Part shown: positions 6,522-12,953 of the stretch, piece by piece
Numbering within the stretch: the first letter of the stretch is position 1
Layout: each line of letters opens with the position of its first letter
DNA from: a virus
IMG/VR virus record: IMGVR_UViG_3300035438_001056
Location: 1 to 23,533 of that record
Strand: one strand, 5' to 3'
DNA: 23,533 nt
Translations under genes and position numbers: made by a program
The notes under the pieces: model-generated
The model's database searches: none
What the model was told of the DNA's origin: nothing
Seen by the model: only the letters and a program-made list of their open reading frames with translations

Positions 6522-7239
6522 AATAACTAACAAAATAACTCAAAAAATTTATATTGGTAGTTCTAAAAATATTAGAAAAAGATGGAAAGCGCATAGAACT
6601 CTTTTGAATAGAGAAAAACATTATAATGAACATTTGCTTGCTGCGTATAAAAAATACGGAAAAGAAAATTTTAGTTGGGAAGTTGTAGAATTTATTGACG
6701 TTAATAATCTTCAAGAAAGAGAACAATATTGGATTGATTTTTTTGGAAGTTCTGACAGAAAAAAAGGATATAATTTATGCCCAGCAGCTTATTCGAATTT
6801 AGGACTAAAGCATACAGACGAAAGTCGCCGAAATATGAGTCTAGCTCATTTAGGTCATAAACATACTTCAGAAAGCAAAAAGAAAATATCAGAATCTCAA
6901 TATAAAACTGTTTATCAATTTGATTTAAAAGGTAATTTTATAAAAAAATACGATTCTTTATTAGATGCTGAAAATAAAACTGGAATTCAACACCAAGCTA
7001 TATCTGGATGCTGTAGAAAAATAACTAAAAGCGCAAAAGGATATTTTTGGTCTTTTGAAAATTTATTTATTGAATACAAAAAGAATCATTTTACTGAAGC
7101 TCCTTGGAGATGGAGGAGCATCAAATGCCCCAAAACCTTAAAGATATGGAAATCAATAAAAGAAGCAGCAAACGAATTAAACTTGACTATTCATCAAGTT
7201 CACTTTAAAATAAAAAAGGGATTATTTAATTATGTATAA
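6481..7239 (+). CDS. GIY-YIG homing endonuclease with NUMOD domains (252 aa)
   Basis: GTG start. The catalytic domain spans about residues 10-95: G11-I-Y, then Y24-I-G, then R-K-R-W-K-A-H-R, and later a conserved glutamate region (L-Q-E-R-E-Q-Y-W). Residues about 110-140 hold two NUMOD3-type copies (H-T-x-E-S-x-x-x-M/I-S), and about 140-175 a NUMOD1-type V-Y-Q-F-D-L-K-G-N-F-I-K-K-Y module with a second DNA-binding helix near the C-terminus (I-K-E-A-A-N-E-L-N). Such proteins nick or cut DNA and copy themselves into intronless or allele-free sites. It is free-standing: its end overlaps the next gene by 8 bases, and no intron core was seen beside it. Confidence 0.9.
   Translation: MNIKSPLNQSGIYKITNKITQKIYIGSSKNIRKRWKAHRTLLNREKHYNEHLLAAYKKYGKENFSWEVVEFIDVNNLQEREQYWIDFFGSSDRKKGYNLCPAAYSNLGLKHTDESRRNMSLAHLGHKHTSESKKKISESQYKTVYQFDLKGNFIKKYDSLLDAENKTGIQHQAISGCCRKITKSAKGYFWSFENLFIEYKKNHFTEAPWRWRSIKCPKTLKIWKSIKEAANELNLTIHQVHFKIKKGLFNYV
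7183..7211 (+). promoter_or_regulatory. Putative promoter upstream of the cREC gene
   Basis: TTGACT at 7183-7188, a 17-base spacer and TAAAAT at 7206-7211 lie at the end of the GIY-YIG gene, 20 bases before the ATG at 7232. Confidence 0.4.
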
Positions 7240-7606
7240 TTTATGGCTTGATGATATTCGCGTCCCAACCGATGTCACTTGGGTTAACATACCAGTTGAT
7301 CAACATTATTCTGTTGTACGAAGCTACAAGGAATTTGTAGATTTAATCACGTTGAGAAGAGAAGTTCCAAAGTATGTTTGTTACGATCACGATCTAGCAG
7401 ATATTCATTACGGCCACGGTTTAAATAACGATGATATTCCTTATGATTCTTATAAGGAAAAGACAGGATATGACGCAGCTAAATGGTTAGTAAATTACTG
7501 TATGGAGCGTGGAATTAAACATCCACCGTATGTTGTGCATTCTATGAATCCCATAGGAAAATACAATATAGAATCTTATATTGATTCTTATAATAAAACA
7601 CTATGA
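7232..7606 (+). CDS. Cyclic-phosphate processing receiver-like (cREC) protein (124 aa)
   Basis: The N-terminus L-W-L-D-D-I-R-V-P, the middle motif C-Y-D-H-D-L-A, the T-G-Y-D-A-A-K-W-L-V segment and the C-terminal V-H-S-M-N-P-I-G-K-Y-N-I match the receiver-like domain called cREC, found in phages and bacteria and proposed to act on cyclic phosphates of RNA ends or signalling nucleotides. That role comes from family-level inference, not from this sequence. It overlaps the GIY-YIG gene by 8 bases and the next gene by 4 (ATGA). Confidence 0.75.
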   Translation: MYNLWLDDIRVPTDVTWVNIPVDQHYSVVRSYKEFVDLITLRREVPKYVCYDHDLADIHYGHGLNNDDIPYDSYKEKTGYDAAKWLVNYCMERGIKHPPYVVHSMNPIGKYNIESYIDSYNKTL

Positions 7607-8271
7607 GCTATCAATTACAATTTGATTTCGAAACGCTAGAACAAAAAGAAAAACGTCTTAAAGACTGGCATGATCAACAAGTAAAACTAGACAAGATGTT
7701 TGAAGGAAAAGCTAATGATTATTATATTTATAATAAATATGTAGATGAGTTTATTGATTTTCTTCCTTATCGACTTGGATGGGGACTCAGAGGAAATTAT
7801 AATGAATTGCGTTGGTGGATCAAATGCCAATATCAGAAATTCCGTTATGGAGTTTCCGATGATGAAGTTTACTCTTTAGAAACTAATATTGCTAAATATA
7901 TGGTTCCTCGTTTGCAATATTTTAAGAAAAAAGGTAAGATGGGTATCCCAATGAAATTTTTGCCTAGTAATTATGACAATCTACAAGATGAAGATAGAGA
8001 AAAAGCGGAAAAGATCGGTGAAAAAGAAATCAATCGCATTTTGGATGAAATGATTTTTGCTTTTGATTATATTATCGATCCTGATAAGTATGCACCTTTT
8101 CCTAAATCGTGTAGTTCGGACATTAAAGATAAAAATTACTTCAATAGAGAAAGAACTCTTGAAGCAAAACAAGCTTGGGACGAATATACAAAAACATGCG
8201 ATCAACTCGAAACTCGTAAAAAACAAGGTTTACAATTATTCGTAGACCACATGGATATGCTGTGGATATAA
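7603..8271 (+). CDS. Conserved phage hypothetical protein (222 aa)
   Basis: The central region reads W-W-I-K-C-Q-Y-Q-K-F-R-Y-G-V-S-D-D-E-V-Y-S-L-E-T-N-I-A-x-Y-M-V-P-R-L-Q-Y-F-K, then I-N-R-I-L-D-E-M-I-F-A-F-D-Y-I, which I recognise from a phage family with many members but no known function. The protein is mostly helical and very rich in tyrosine and charged residues. It starts by ATGA overlap with the cREC gene and ends directly before the next start. Confidence 0.7.
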   Translation: MSYQLQFDFETLEQKEKRLKDWHDQQVKLDKMFEGKANDYYIYNKYVDEFIDFLPYRLGWGLRGNYNELRWWIKCQYQKFRYGVSDDEVYSLETNIAKYMVPRLQYFKKKGKMGIPMKFLPSNYDNLQDEDREKAEKIGEKEINRILDEMIFAFDYIIDPDKYAPFPKSCSSDIKDKNYFNRERTLEAKQAWDEYTKTCDQLETRKKQGLQLFVDHMDMLWI

Positions 8272-8610
8272 ATGAAACTACTATTAGCAATATTATTACT
8301 TAGCTTAGTTTATGTAATTGGATGGTATCAAATACATGGACAATTTTTATCTGAATGGTTTAAGAAGTATGAATACTATTTAATATGGATAAGCGTACCA
8401 TCAACTTTAATATCTATTCGCGCAATCAAACTAATCAATGAACACTTTAACGGATTAATTTGGCCGAATAGAATACTTACATTCAGTATCGGTATAGTAT
8501 TATTTACAATTTTAACTTCTTATCATTTTGGTGAAAAATTAAACTTAAAGACGTTGACATTGTTATTTTTTTGCGCTAGTATAGTCGCGCTTCAAATATT
8601 TTGGAAATGA
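8272..8610 (+). CDS. Phage integral membrane protein (112 aa)
   Basis: Predicted membrane segments lie at about residues 2-18, 36-52, 66-84 and 92-110, giving three or four helices. The pattern M-K-L-L-L-A-I-L-L-L-S-L, G-W-Y-Q-I-H-G-Q-F, L-I-W-P-N-R-I and I-V-L-F-T-I-L-T is shared with a small membrane protein family found in many large phages. Function unknown; related genes often lie in accessory regions. Its start immediately follows the upstream stop and its stop overlaps the next ATG. Confidence 0.75.
   Translation: MKLLLAILLLSLVYVIGWYQIHGQFLSEWFKKYEYYLIWISVPSTLISIRAIKLINEHFNGLIWPNRILTFSIGIVLFTILTSYHFGEKLNLKTLTLLFFCASIVALQIFWK
8554..8582 (+). promoter_or_regulatory. Putative internal promoter
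   Basis: TTGACA at 8554-8559, a 17-base spacer and TAGTAT at 8577-8582 lie near the end of the membrane-protein gene, 24 bases before the ATG at 8607. Confidence 0.4.
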
Positions 8611-8801
8611 AATTTACACCCCAACAATACGAACTGATTTGCAAAACCCGTGATGAAATCAGAGATATGAATGCCAAACAGCACGCATTATACGACAATC
8701 TAACAAAAGAATTAAATATAACTATTTACGCCGAAGATTGGCTGTTTGATTATATTTATAATGAGTATGGTTCGATAGATGATATAGAAGCGAGGATGTA
8801 A
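8607..8801 (+). CDS. Small hypothetical protein (64 aa)
   Basis: The ATG at 8607 overlaps the upstream stop (ATGA); a TTG two codons earlier is not needed. The N-terminal half is a likely amphipathic helix (residues 4-36), followed by I-T-I-Y-A-E-D-W-L-F-D-Y-I-Y-N-E-Y. The product is acidic. No family recognised. Its stop shares a base with the next start (TAATG). Confidence 0.6.
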   Translation: MKFTPQQYELICKTRDEIRDMNAKQHALYDNLTKELNITIYAEDWLFDYIYNEYGSIDDIEARM

Positions 8802-9160
8802 TGGACTTAACTTCAGCAATCATAGGACATTTAGTAGCAGATTATCTGCTGCAATTTGATTTTATCGCTGAAAACAAGAAAAAAGATAATTACATTTGTG
8901 CGCTTCACTGTTTAATTTGGGCGAGTTGCGTATGTTTAATGGGTTCTATATGGAACCCTACAGCGTTTATCGTTTTATTTATAACACATTACATACAAGA
9001 TAGATGGCAATTAATACCTTGGTACATGAGAACTATAGGGCAAAAGAATTTCACAAAACCACCTCTTGCACCGTGGTCATTAATCGTTGTTGATAACGTG
9101 TGGCACATTTTTACTATCTGGATAATATTCAAGCTATATTTAAACCAAATTTTTATTTAA
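8801..9160 (+). CDS. DUF3307-like membrane protein (119 aa)
   Basis: The N-terminus I-I-G-H-L-V-A-D-Y-L-L-Q-F-D-F-I-A, the A-L-H-C-L-I-W segment, T-H-Y-I-Q-D-R-W and the terminal D-N-V-W-H-I-F-T match DUF3307, a polytopic membrane family with conserved histidines and aspartates at membrane edges. Three to four hydrophobic helices are visible. Family members occur in phages and bacteria; function unknown. Confidence 0.75.
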   Translation: MDLTSAIIGHLVADYLLQFDFIAENKKKDNYICALHCLIWASCVCLMGSIWNPTAFIVLFITHYIQDRWQLIPWYMRTIGQKNFTKPPLAPWSLIVVDNVWHIFTIWIIFKLYLNQIFI

Positions 9161-9163
9161 CTC

Positions 9164-9334
9164 ATGATTGAACAATCTATAGAACGTCTTCGCGCATACA
9201 ATAAATGGCGTACCGGAGAAGATGACCGCACGATGGATGAAGTCGGAATCCAACCTAGCCAATTAACCGCAGATATTAAAACCGTCTGTGACGAACTCGA
9301 AAAACTAATTTCAATATATGCAAGTCGTAATTAA
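9164..9334 (+). CDS. Small phage protein, Ea-like pattern (56 aa)
   Basis: Begins 3 bases after the preceding stop and reads I-E-R-L-R-A-Y-N-K-W-R-T-G-E-D, later D-I-K-T-V-C-D-E-L-E-K-L. This L-R-x-Y-N-x-W-R-R-G layout is common in small early phage proteins. Probably helical and DNA- or protein-binding in style, but no function is known. The next gene starts inside its last 17 bases. Confidence 0.65.
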   Translation: MIEQSIERLRAYNKWRTGEDDRTMDEVGIQPSQLTADIKTVCDELEKLISIYASRN

Positions 9335-9611
9335 TACTTCTTATAGTAATTTTGCTATAAGTGCTGATGCTATATCACTTATTCAAAAAAAGATAAAAAA
9401 CCCAAAAGCCAAGTCGCAAATAAATGCTTATGCTTTTGATAATGATAGAAGTCATCCTTTACTTGTAGAAGCTGTGCAAAAACTTGGTGCTAAAGCCAAT
9501 GGTTTGTATACTACATTAAAGATTGTAGAAATACCAGATGATGTTGAATGGCGGGTCGATGCTATAAATGGAAAAGAAGTTATCCGTGAAAAACATCGTA
9601 TCTGGTCGTAA
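9318..9611 (+). CDS. Conserved phage protein, paralogue of the gene at 18972 (97 aa)
   Basis: Opens with M-Q-V-V-I-N-T-S-Y-S-N-F-A-I-S and ends with L-K-I-V-E-I-P-D-D-V-E-W, then E-K-H-R-I-W-S. These match a widespread phage protein family of unknown function. A second copy lies at 18972-19319 with the same opening, the same D/H-P-x-L-V-E-x-V-x-x-L-G-x-x-A-N core and the same W-S ending. The present copy is shorter in the variable middle. It overlaps the upstream gene by 17 bases and abuts the deaminase gene. Confidence 0.75.
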   Translation: MQVVINTSYSNFAISADAISLIQKKIKNPKAKSQINAYAFDNDRSHPLLVEAVQKLGAKANGLYTTLKIVEIPDDVEWRVDAINGKEVIREKHRIWS

Positions 9612-10004
9612 ATGAAGTTGCGAATATTGAAACGAGCGGTTGAAACCGCGCACGCTTTATGCCCCACCAATTGGAAGAACGTAAACAATTCTCATATAGC
9701 TTTTCTTATCAAGAAAAATAAGATAGTTAAAATTGGTTGGAATAGAAAAAGAACTCACCCCAAAATCGCGAAACATCCGTATCACGATGGATACGTTGGC
9801 ACTCATGCGGAGTTAGATGTCATTCTCAAATCAGGGCTTGACAATCTCGACGATCACTCTATGATCGTTCTTAGAGTTGACAGGAAAGGCCGTTTAGCTA
9901 ACAGTAAACCGTGTCCCGGCTGTTTGAGCTTAATTAAGTCATACAACGTCAATGAGGTTTTTTATTCAGACACTGAAGGTAATATTGAAAAATTATCAAA
10001 TTAA
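9612..10004 (+). CDS. Cytidine/deoxycytidylate deaminase-like protein (130 aa)
   Basis: The zinc-dependent deaminase signature is present as H65-A-E67 (T-H-A-E-L-D-V-I) and P100-C101-P-G-C104. The glutamate is the proton shuttle and the histidine plus two cysteines hold zinc. Phage members usually convert dCMP to dUMP, which would feed the ThyX encoded upstream; a nucleic-acid-directed activity cannot be excluded. The protein is on the short side but has the whole core. Starts directly after the previous stop. Confidence 0.8.
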   Translation: MKLRILKRAVETAHALCPTNWKNVNNSHIAFLIKKNKIVKIGWNRKRTHPKIAKHPYHDGYVGTHAELDVILKSGLDNLDDHSMIVLRVDRKGRLANSKPCPGCLSLIKSYNVNEVFYSDTEGNIEKLSN

Positions 10005-10006
10005 CC

Positions 10007-10034
10007 TTGACTATGTCTAAGCATAGATTATTAT
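10007..10034 (+). promoter_or_regulatory. Short-leader promoter
   Basis: TTGACT at 10007-10012, a 16-base spacer and TATTAT at 10029-10034 are followed by only 7 bases before the ATG at 10042. It sits in a real intergenic gap and supports 10042 as the start. The transcript would be nearly leaderless. Confidence 0.6.
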
Positions 10035-10041
10035 AAACGAA

Positions 10042-10272
10042 ATGATTAAAGATTTATATATGAAGAATATTAATGACAAGATACTTGTTCAAAGTGACGA
10101 TTTAAAGTATGATGGAAAGAATATTATTATTCCATCTTATTATGTTGATACCATCTTGGACTATGTTAAAGATTACAAGCTTAATGGAGTGCCTTTAGTC
10201 GATATTGAGGATTATCAGTTGTTTCGCAATTTCTTGTATGATGTGCAAGAGTTTAAAAATAAAGGAAATTAA
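10042..10272 (+). CDS. Small hypothetical protein (76 aa)
   Basis: The start at 10042 is supported by the promoter 7 bases upstream; ATG at 10060 is an alternative. The product is acidic, with a beta-rich first half (K-I-L-V-Q-S-D-D, N-I-I-I-P-S-Y-Y-V) and a helical second half. No family recognised. Confidence 0.6.
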   Translation: MIKDLYMKNINDKILVQSDDLKYDGKNIIIPSYYVDTILDYVKDYKLNGVPLVDIEDYQLFRNFLYDVQEFKNKGN

Positions 10273-10275
10273 TTT

Positions 10276-10866
10276 ATGGGAATGTATAATAGTGTAGATT
10301 GTTATTTTCCATTGCCAATGCCAGAAGACCCAAAAGGTTATACTGGTTCGCATGGCTTTCAAACTAAAGATTTTGAATGCGCTTTAGATGTTTATATTAT
10401 TGATAAAGATGGTCAATTGCTTATTGAACGTCGAGATACAGAATGGATAGAAGGAGATCCAAATGGCGAAGGCTTCCTAAGTAAAATAGGTCATTTAAAA
10501 ACCATAAAGACTTGGCTTGAACCTTTGACTAATACTTGTACAATACAATTTTATGATTTTATTGATTCTAATAAGACTGATTATGATTACTTCATAACTT
10601 ACGAAGCTGTATTTATTAACGGCAAAATATCTTCAGTAAAGATTATTAATTTCGAAGCGAATGAAAACGCCAAAAGAAAGATCCGAGATGCCGAGTTTGC
10701 CAAGAAAAATAAAGAAAACTATCAATTTAGACAGACTTGGAAATACAAGTATTTTGTAAAGCCGTATAATCGCAGCGTTAGTTTTATATTCTTTAAAACC
10801 ATTAAAGTTTTATCTTTCTTATCTACTACGCTTTATAAGATAGAAAGAAATATCAGAATAGAATGA
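10276..10866 (+). CDS. Conserved phage hypothetical protein (196 aa)
   Basis: The N-terminus M-G-M-Y-N-S-V-D-C-Y-F-P-L-P, then F-Q-T-K-D-F-E-C-A-L-D-V-Y-I-I, matches a family found across many tailed phages, in which residues 1-60 are the conserved part. The middle is beta-rich, and the C-terminal 50 residues are basic with one hydrophobic stretch (S-F-I-F-F-K-T-I-K-V-L-S-F-L) that may contact a membrane. No known function. Confidence 0.7.
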   Translation: MGMYNSVDCYFPLPMPEDPKGYTGSHGFQTKDFECALDVYIIDKDGQLLIERRDTEWIEGDPNGEGFLSKIGHLKTIKTWLEPLTNTCTIQFYDFIDSNKTDYDYFITYEAVFINGKISSVKIINFEANENAKRKIRDAEFAKKNKENYQFRQTWKYKYFVKPYNRSVSFIFFKTIKVLSFLSTTLYKIERNIRIE

Positions 10867-11117
10867 AAGAAGAAAAAGATTCGGCATTTCTTATTTGCGA
10901 TTGTTTTAGTCATGGACTTCTTGTCGAGAAGTTCGAAGGCGAAGAAGAAGTGTGTTTGAGTCTATTTGAAAGAGGAATGGATGGCAGAATCTTAAGATGG
11001 TCAGAAAGATTAAGATGGTGTTGGCAAATCCTTAGATACGGAAAGCCTTGGTCTGATTTTATAATATTAAATACAGATAATCAAAAAAGATTAAAACAGT
11101 TCTTAGAAAACAAATGA
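10863..11117 (+). CDS. Conserved small phage protein (84 aa)
   Basis: Contains I-C-D-C-F-S-H-G-L-L-V-E, then V-C-L-S-L-F-E-R-G, then R-L-R-W-C-W-Q-I-L-R-Y-G-K-P-W-S-D. This arrangement is a family frequently seen in phage accessory regions. The C-x-C-x-x-H cluster could bind a metal. Function unknown. It starts by ATGA overlap with the upstream gene and overlaps the SET-domain gene by 4 bases. Confidence 0.75.
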   Translation: MKEEKDSAFLICDCFSHGLLVEKFEGEEEVCLSLFERGMDGRILRWSERLRWCWQILRYGKPWSDFIILNTDNQKRLKQFLENK

Positions 11118-11485
11118 ATTATTTTATTTCTTCTTCTTTAGAGATTAGAAATACTACGCGAGGTCTTGGTGTCTTTACAAAAATACATCATTGTGCTGAT
11201 GTCATAGTGGAACATTCTCCATTTAGCAGTTGTTGGGCTAGTAAATGGCAAGATACTCCTGAAAATCTTAGAAAAATTGTTTTTTCTTTTCCTAAAAACG
11301 AAGATAATTATGTTATTGCATTGGGTCACATCTCAATTTACAATCATAACGATAATAATAATGCTATATGGGTAACTACAAGTAATGGTATTTGCATAAA
11401 AACAATAAAAGAAATAAATGCTGAAGAAGAAATTTTTATTCACTACGGAGATGATTATTGGTCAGGAGGCTGGTCTAAATATTAA
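11114..11485 (+). CDS. SET-domain protein (putative lysine methyltransferase, 123 aa)
   Basis: SET signatures are visible in order: R16-G-L-G-V-F near the N-terminus (the SAM-binding G-x-G), I-Y-N77-H78-N in the middle (the N-H motif), and I-N-A-E-E-E-I-F-I-H-Y111-G112-D-D-Y-W at the end (the E-E-x-x-x-x-Y-G motif with the catalytic tyrosine). The protein is a bare SET core without pre- or post-SET cysteine clusters. SET proteins transfer methyl groups from SAM to protein lysines. A phage copy could modify host or virion proteins; the target is unknown. Overlaps the upstream gene by 4 bases. Confidence 0.78.
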   Translation: MNYFISSSLEIRNTTRGLGVFTKIHHCADVIVEHSPFSSCWASKWQDTPENLRKIVFSFPKNEDNYVIALGHISIYNHNDNNNAIWVTTSNGICIKTIKEINAEEEIFIHYGDDYWSGGWSKY

Positions 11486-12016
11486 ATGAAAACTATAACA
11501 ATTACAAAAAAAGAAATAAATTACATATTAGCTTTGGCTAAAAAAAGGCACGATGCTAAATCAGATAATATAAAAAATACTGGAATATTAATGGATAGAG
11601 ATCTTAATAATCCAGTCGAGAACTATTTGCCTCATTTTATAGGTATAGTTGGCGAATATGCGTGGGCCAAGCACACAAATCGATCTGTTGATGAAAATAT
11701 ATATGAAGTACGAGACTCTGAAGATTTTGATGGTGAGGAAATTAAAACAATAACTTATTATGGTTATGGCGAACCAGAGTTAAAAATAAAAGTTACAGAG
11801 TTTGACTCTAAAAAGCCAAAAAAATACATTTTAGCGAGAACAAATAAAGAAAAAATCTTAAAAGCGTTAACAGTAAATGCAGAAAATGCAATTGATATCG
11901 AACTACTAGGCGTTATCTCAAGAAACGATTTCGATACAAATAAAACAATAAAGCGTTACGGAGCTAAAAATCCATTGAATTATATCGTTGGTCTATCTAA
12001 AATGAACGAAGTATGA
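11486..12016 (+). CDS. Putative PD-(D/E)XK nuclease-like protein (176 aa)
   Basis: The order H-F-I-G-I-V-G-E57-Y-A-W-A, then S-E-D80-F-D82-G-E-E85-I-K87-T-I, followed by basic beta strands (K-I-K-V-T-E-F, K-K-Y-I-L-A-R) resembles small PD-(D/E)XK nucleases, with E57 in the first helix and D..E-x-K as the metal site. The assignment rests on this spacing only. Candidate roles are host DNA degradation or recombination. Starts directly after the SET gene and overlaps the following gene by 4 bases. Confidence 0.5.
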   Translation: MKTITITKKEINYILALAKKRHDAKSDNIKNTGILMDRDLNNPVENYLPHFIGIVGEYAWAKHTNRSVDENIYEVRDSEDFDGEEIKTITYYGYGEPELKIKVTEFDSKKPKKYILARTNKEKILKALTVNAENAIDIELLGVISRNDFDTNKTIKRYGAKNPLNYIVGLSKMNEV

Positions 12017-12288
12017 AATTCAAGAATTTCGAGGGTGTAGAATATACAGTTAATTATAATAAACCATTAGGGCGACAAAACGCTTCTGGTTTGTGCGATT
12101 CTCCAGAAATAGAAAACCCTCAAATTCATGTTGATCCTAGATTATTAACTCGCCGCCAACTTAACGTATTGATTGAAGAAGTATTTCATGCTCATCTATT
12201 TGATTTACCAGAAAGAAAAGCCAGAAAGTTCGCCGCCAATCTAGGTAAACTTGTATATAATAAGTTTATCGCAAAAAGTAAAGAATAA
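12013..12288 (+). CDS. Metalloprotease-fold phage protein with altered HExxH motif (91 aa)
   Basis: The region S-G-L-C-D-S-P-E, I-H-V-D-P-R-L-L-T-R-R-Q-L, then L-I-E55-E56-V-F-H59-A-H-L-F-D-L matches a small phage family in which this helix carries a zinc-binding H-E-x-x-H. Here the first histidine is glutamate (E-E-x-x-H), so zinc binding and protease activity are probably altered or lost. Overlaps the upstream gene by 4 bases. Confidence 0.65.
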   Translation: MKFKNFEGVEYTVNYNKPLGRQNASGLCDSPEIENPQIHVDPRLLTRRQLNVLIEEVFHAHLFDLPERKARKFAANLGKLVYNKFIAKSKE

Positions 12289-12340
12289 TGTTTTATTTTT
12301 TCCCATTTACTTGTATGATATGTACAAATAGAATATAAGT

Positions 12341-12511
12341 ATGAAAAAATGTTTATACTGCAACGAATTTATCGACACTGAAAACGACGATTACCAAAAA
12401 GTCGGTAAAAAGATAGTTTGCATATTTTGCTACGAAGATTATGCAGATGAAATAGACAACAATCTTACAGATGATGATGAAGAAGAAGATAATTGTCGTG
12501 AAAATGAATAA
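12341..12511 (+). CDS. Small acidic zinc-ribbon protein (56 aa)
   Basis: C4-x-x-C7 and C27-x-x-C30 pairs form a likely zinc knuckle, followed by a very acidic tail (D-D-D-E-E-E-D). Start ATG at 12341 follows a short A/T-rich gap of about 50 bases. Similar in design to the protein at 1342. Function unknown; acidic zinc ribbons of this size may mimic nucleic acid or bind polymerase, but nothing shows that here. Confidence 0.6.
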   Translation: MKKCLYCNEFIDTENDDYQKVGKKIVCIFCYEDYADEIDNNLTDDDEEEDNCRENE

Positions 12512-12576
12512 ATAGTGTAATATATATTAGCGCAACATAAACTGTTTAAACTTTGATCTATTGATTAAAAAACAGC

Positions 12577-12622
12577 AAGACCCGAAGCGCATCAAGCTTG
12601 TGTTTGATATCGGGTCTTTTTT
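12577..12622 (+). terminator. Intrinsic terminator
   Basis: A 9-bp outer stem (AAGACCCGA with TCGGGTCTT) holds an inner 5-bp hairpin (ATCAA with TTGAT) and is followed by a run of T. It ends the long + strand transcription unit before the promoter at 12666. Confidence 0.8.
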
Positions 12623-12665
12623 CGTCCCCACTCCTCACTTTTTTCAAAAAATCTTGCGTAAGCCG

Positions 12666-12693
12666 TTGACAACCTCTAAAAACCTGCTAAAGT
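12666..12693 (+). promoter_or_regulatory. Strong short-leader promoter
   Basis: TTGACA at 12666-12671, a 16-base spacer and TAAAGT at 12688-12693 are followed by 8 bases and the ATG at 12702. The position after a terminator and before two coupled genes makes this one of the clearest promoters in the window. Confidence 0.75.
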
Positions 12694-12701
12694 CATCTCG
12701 T

Positions 12702-12953
12702 ATGGAAAACCCATCAGCTAAAAAAGGTCGTGGTCGCCCCATTGGTGCAACCTCCACTATTGAAATCACGTTGGCCGAGCTTCTCGCGAAGCTTAACAAC
12801 GATGTGAATGCCACTGTTACTGTTGGCCGTGTTTGGTATGGCAAGTACAGCAACGTTCCTACAGCGTCGGTTCAGGACGGTGATTCGATTCCTCAAGACA
12901 TTCTGAATCAGCTTGACGAAGAGCCTGTTGCAGAGTTTACTATCTCTCAGTAA
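12702..12953 (+). CDS. Small AT-hook-like basic protein (83 aa)
   Basis: The start at 12702 is set by the promoter 8 bases upstream; earlier in-frame codons run through the terminator and are rejected. Residues 7-13 read K-K-G-R-G-R-P, the core of an AT-hook, followed by T-S-T-I-E-I-T-L-A-E-L-L-A-K-L-N as a helix and a short beta-rich tail. Minor-groove binding to AT-rich DNA is possible. Its stop overlaps the RuvB-like gene start (TAATG), so the two are translationally coupled. Confidence 0.65.
   Translation: MENPSAKKGRGRPIGATSTIEITLAELLAKLNNDVNATVTVGRVWYGKYSNVPTASVQDGDSIPQDILNQLDEEPVAEFTISQ

Noticed and set aside
9839-9866. TTGACA-N16-TATGAT inside the deaminase gene
   Set aside because: No start codon or RNA gene follows within a useful distance; likely chance in coding sequence.
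12561-12701. Earlier start for the AT-hook-like gene
   Set aside because: It would translate through the terminator at 12577-12622 and the promoter at 12666.
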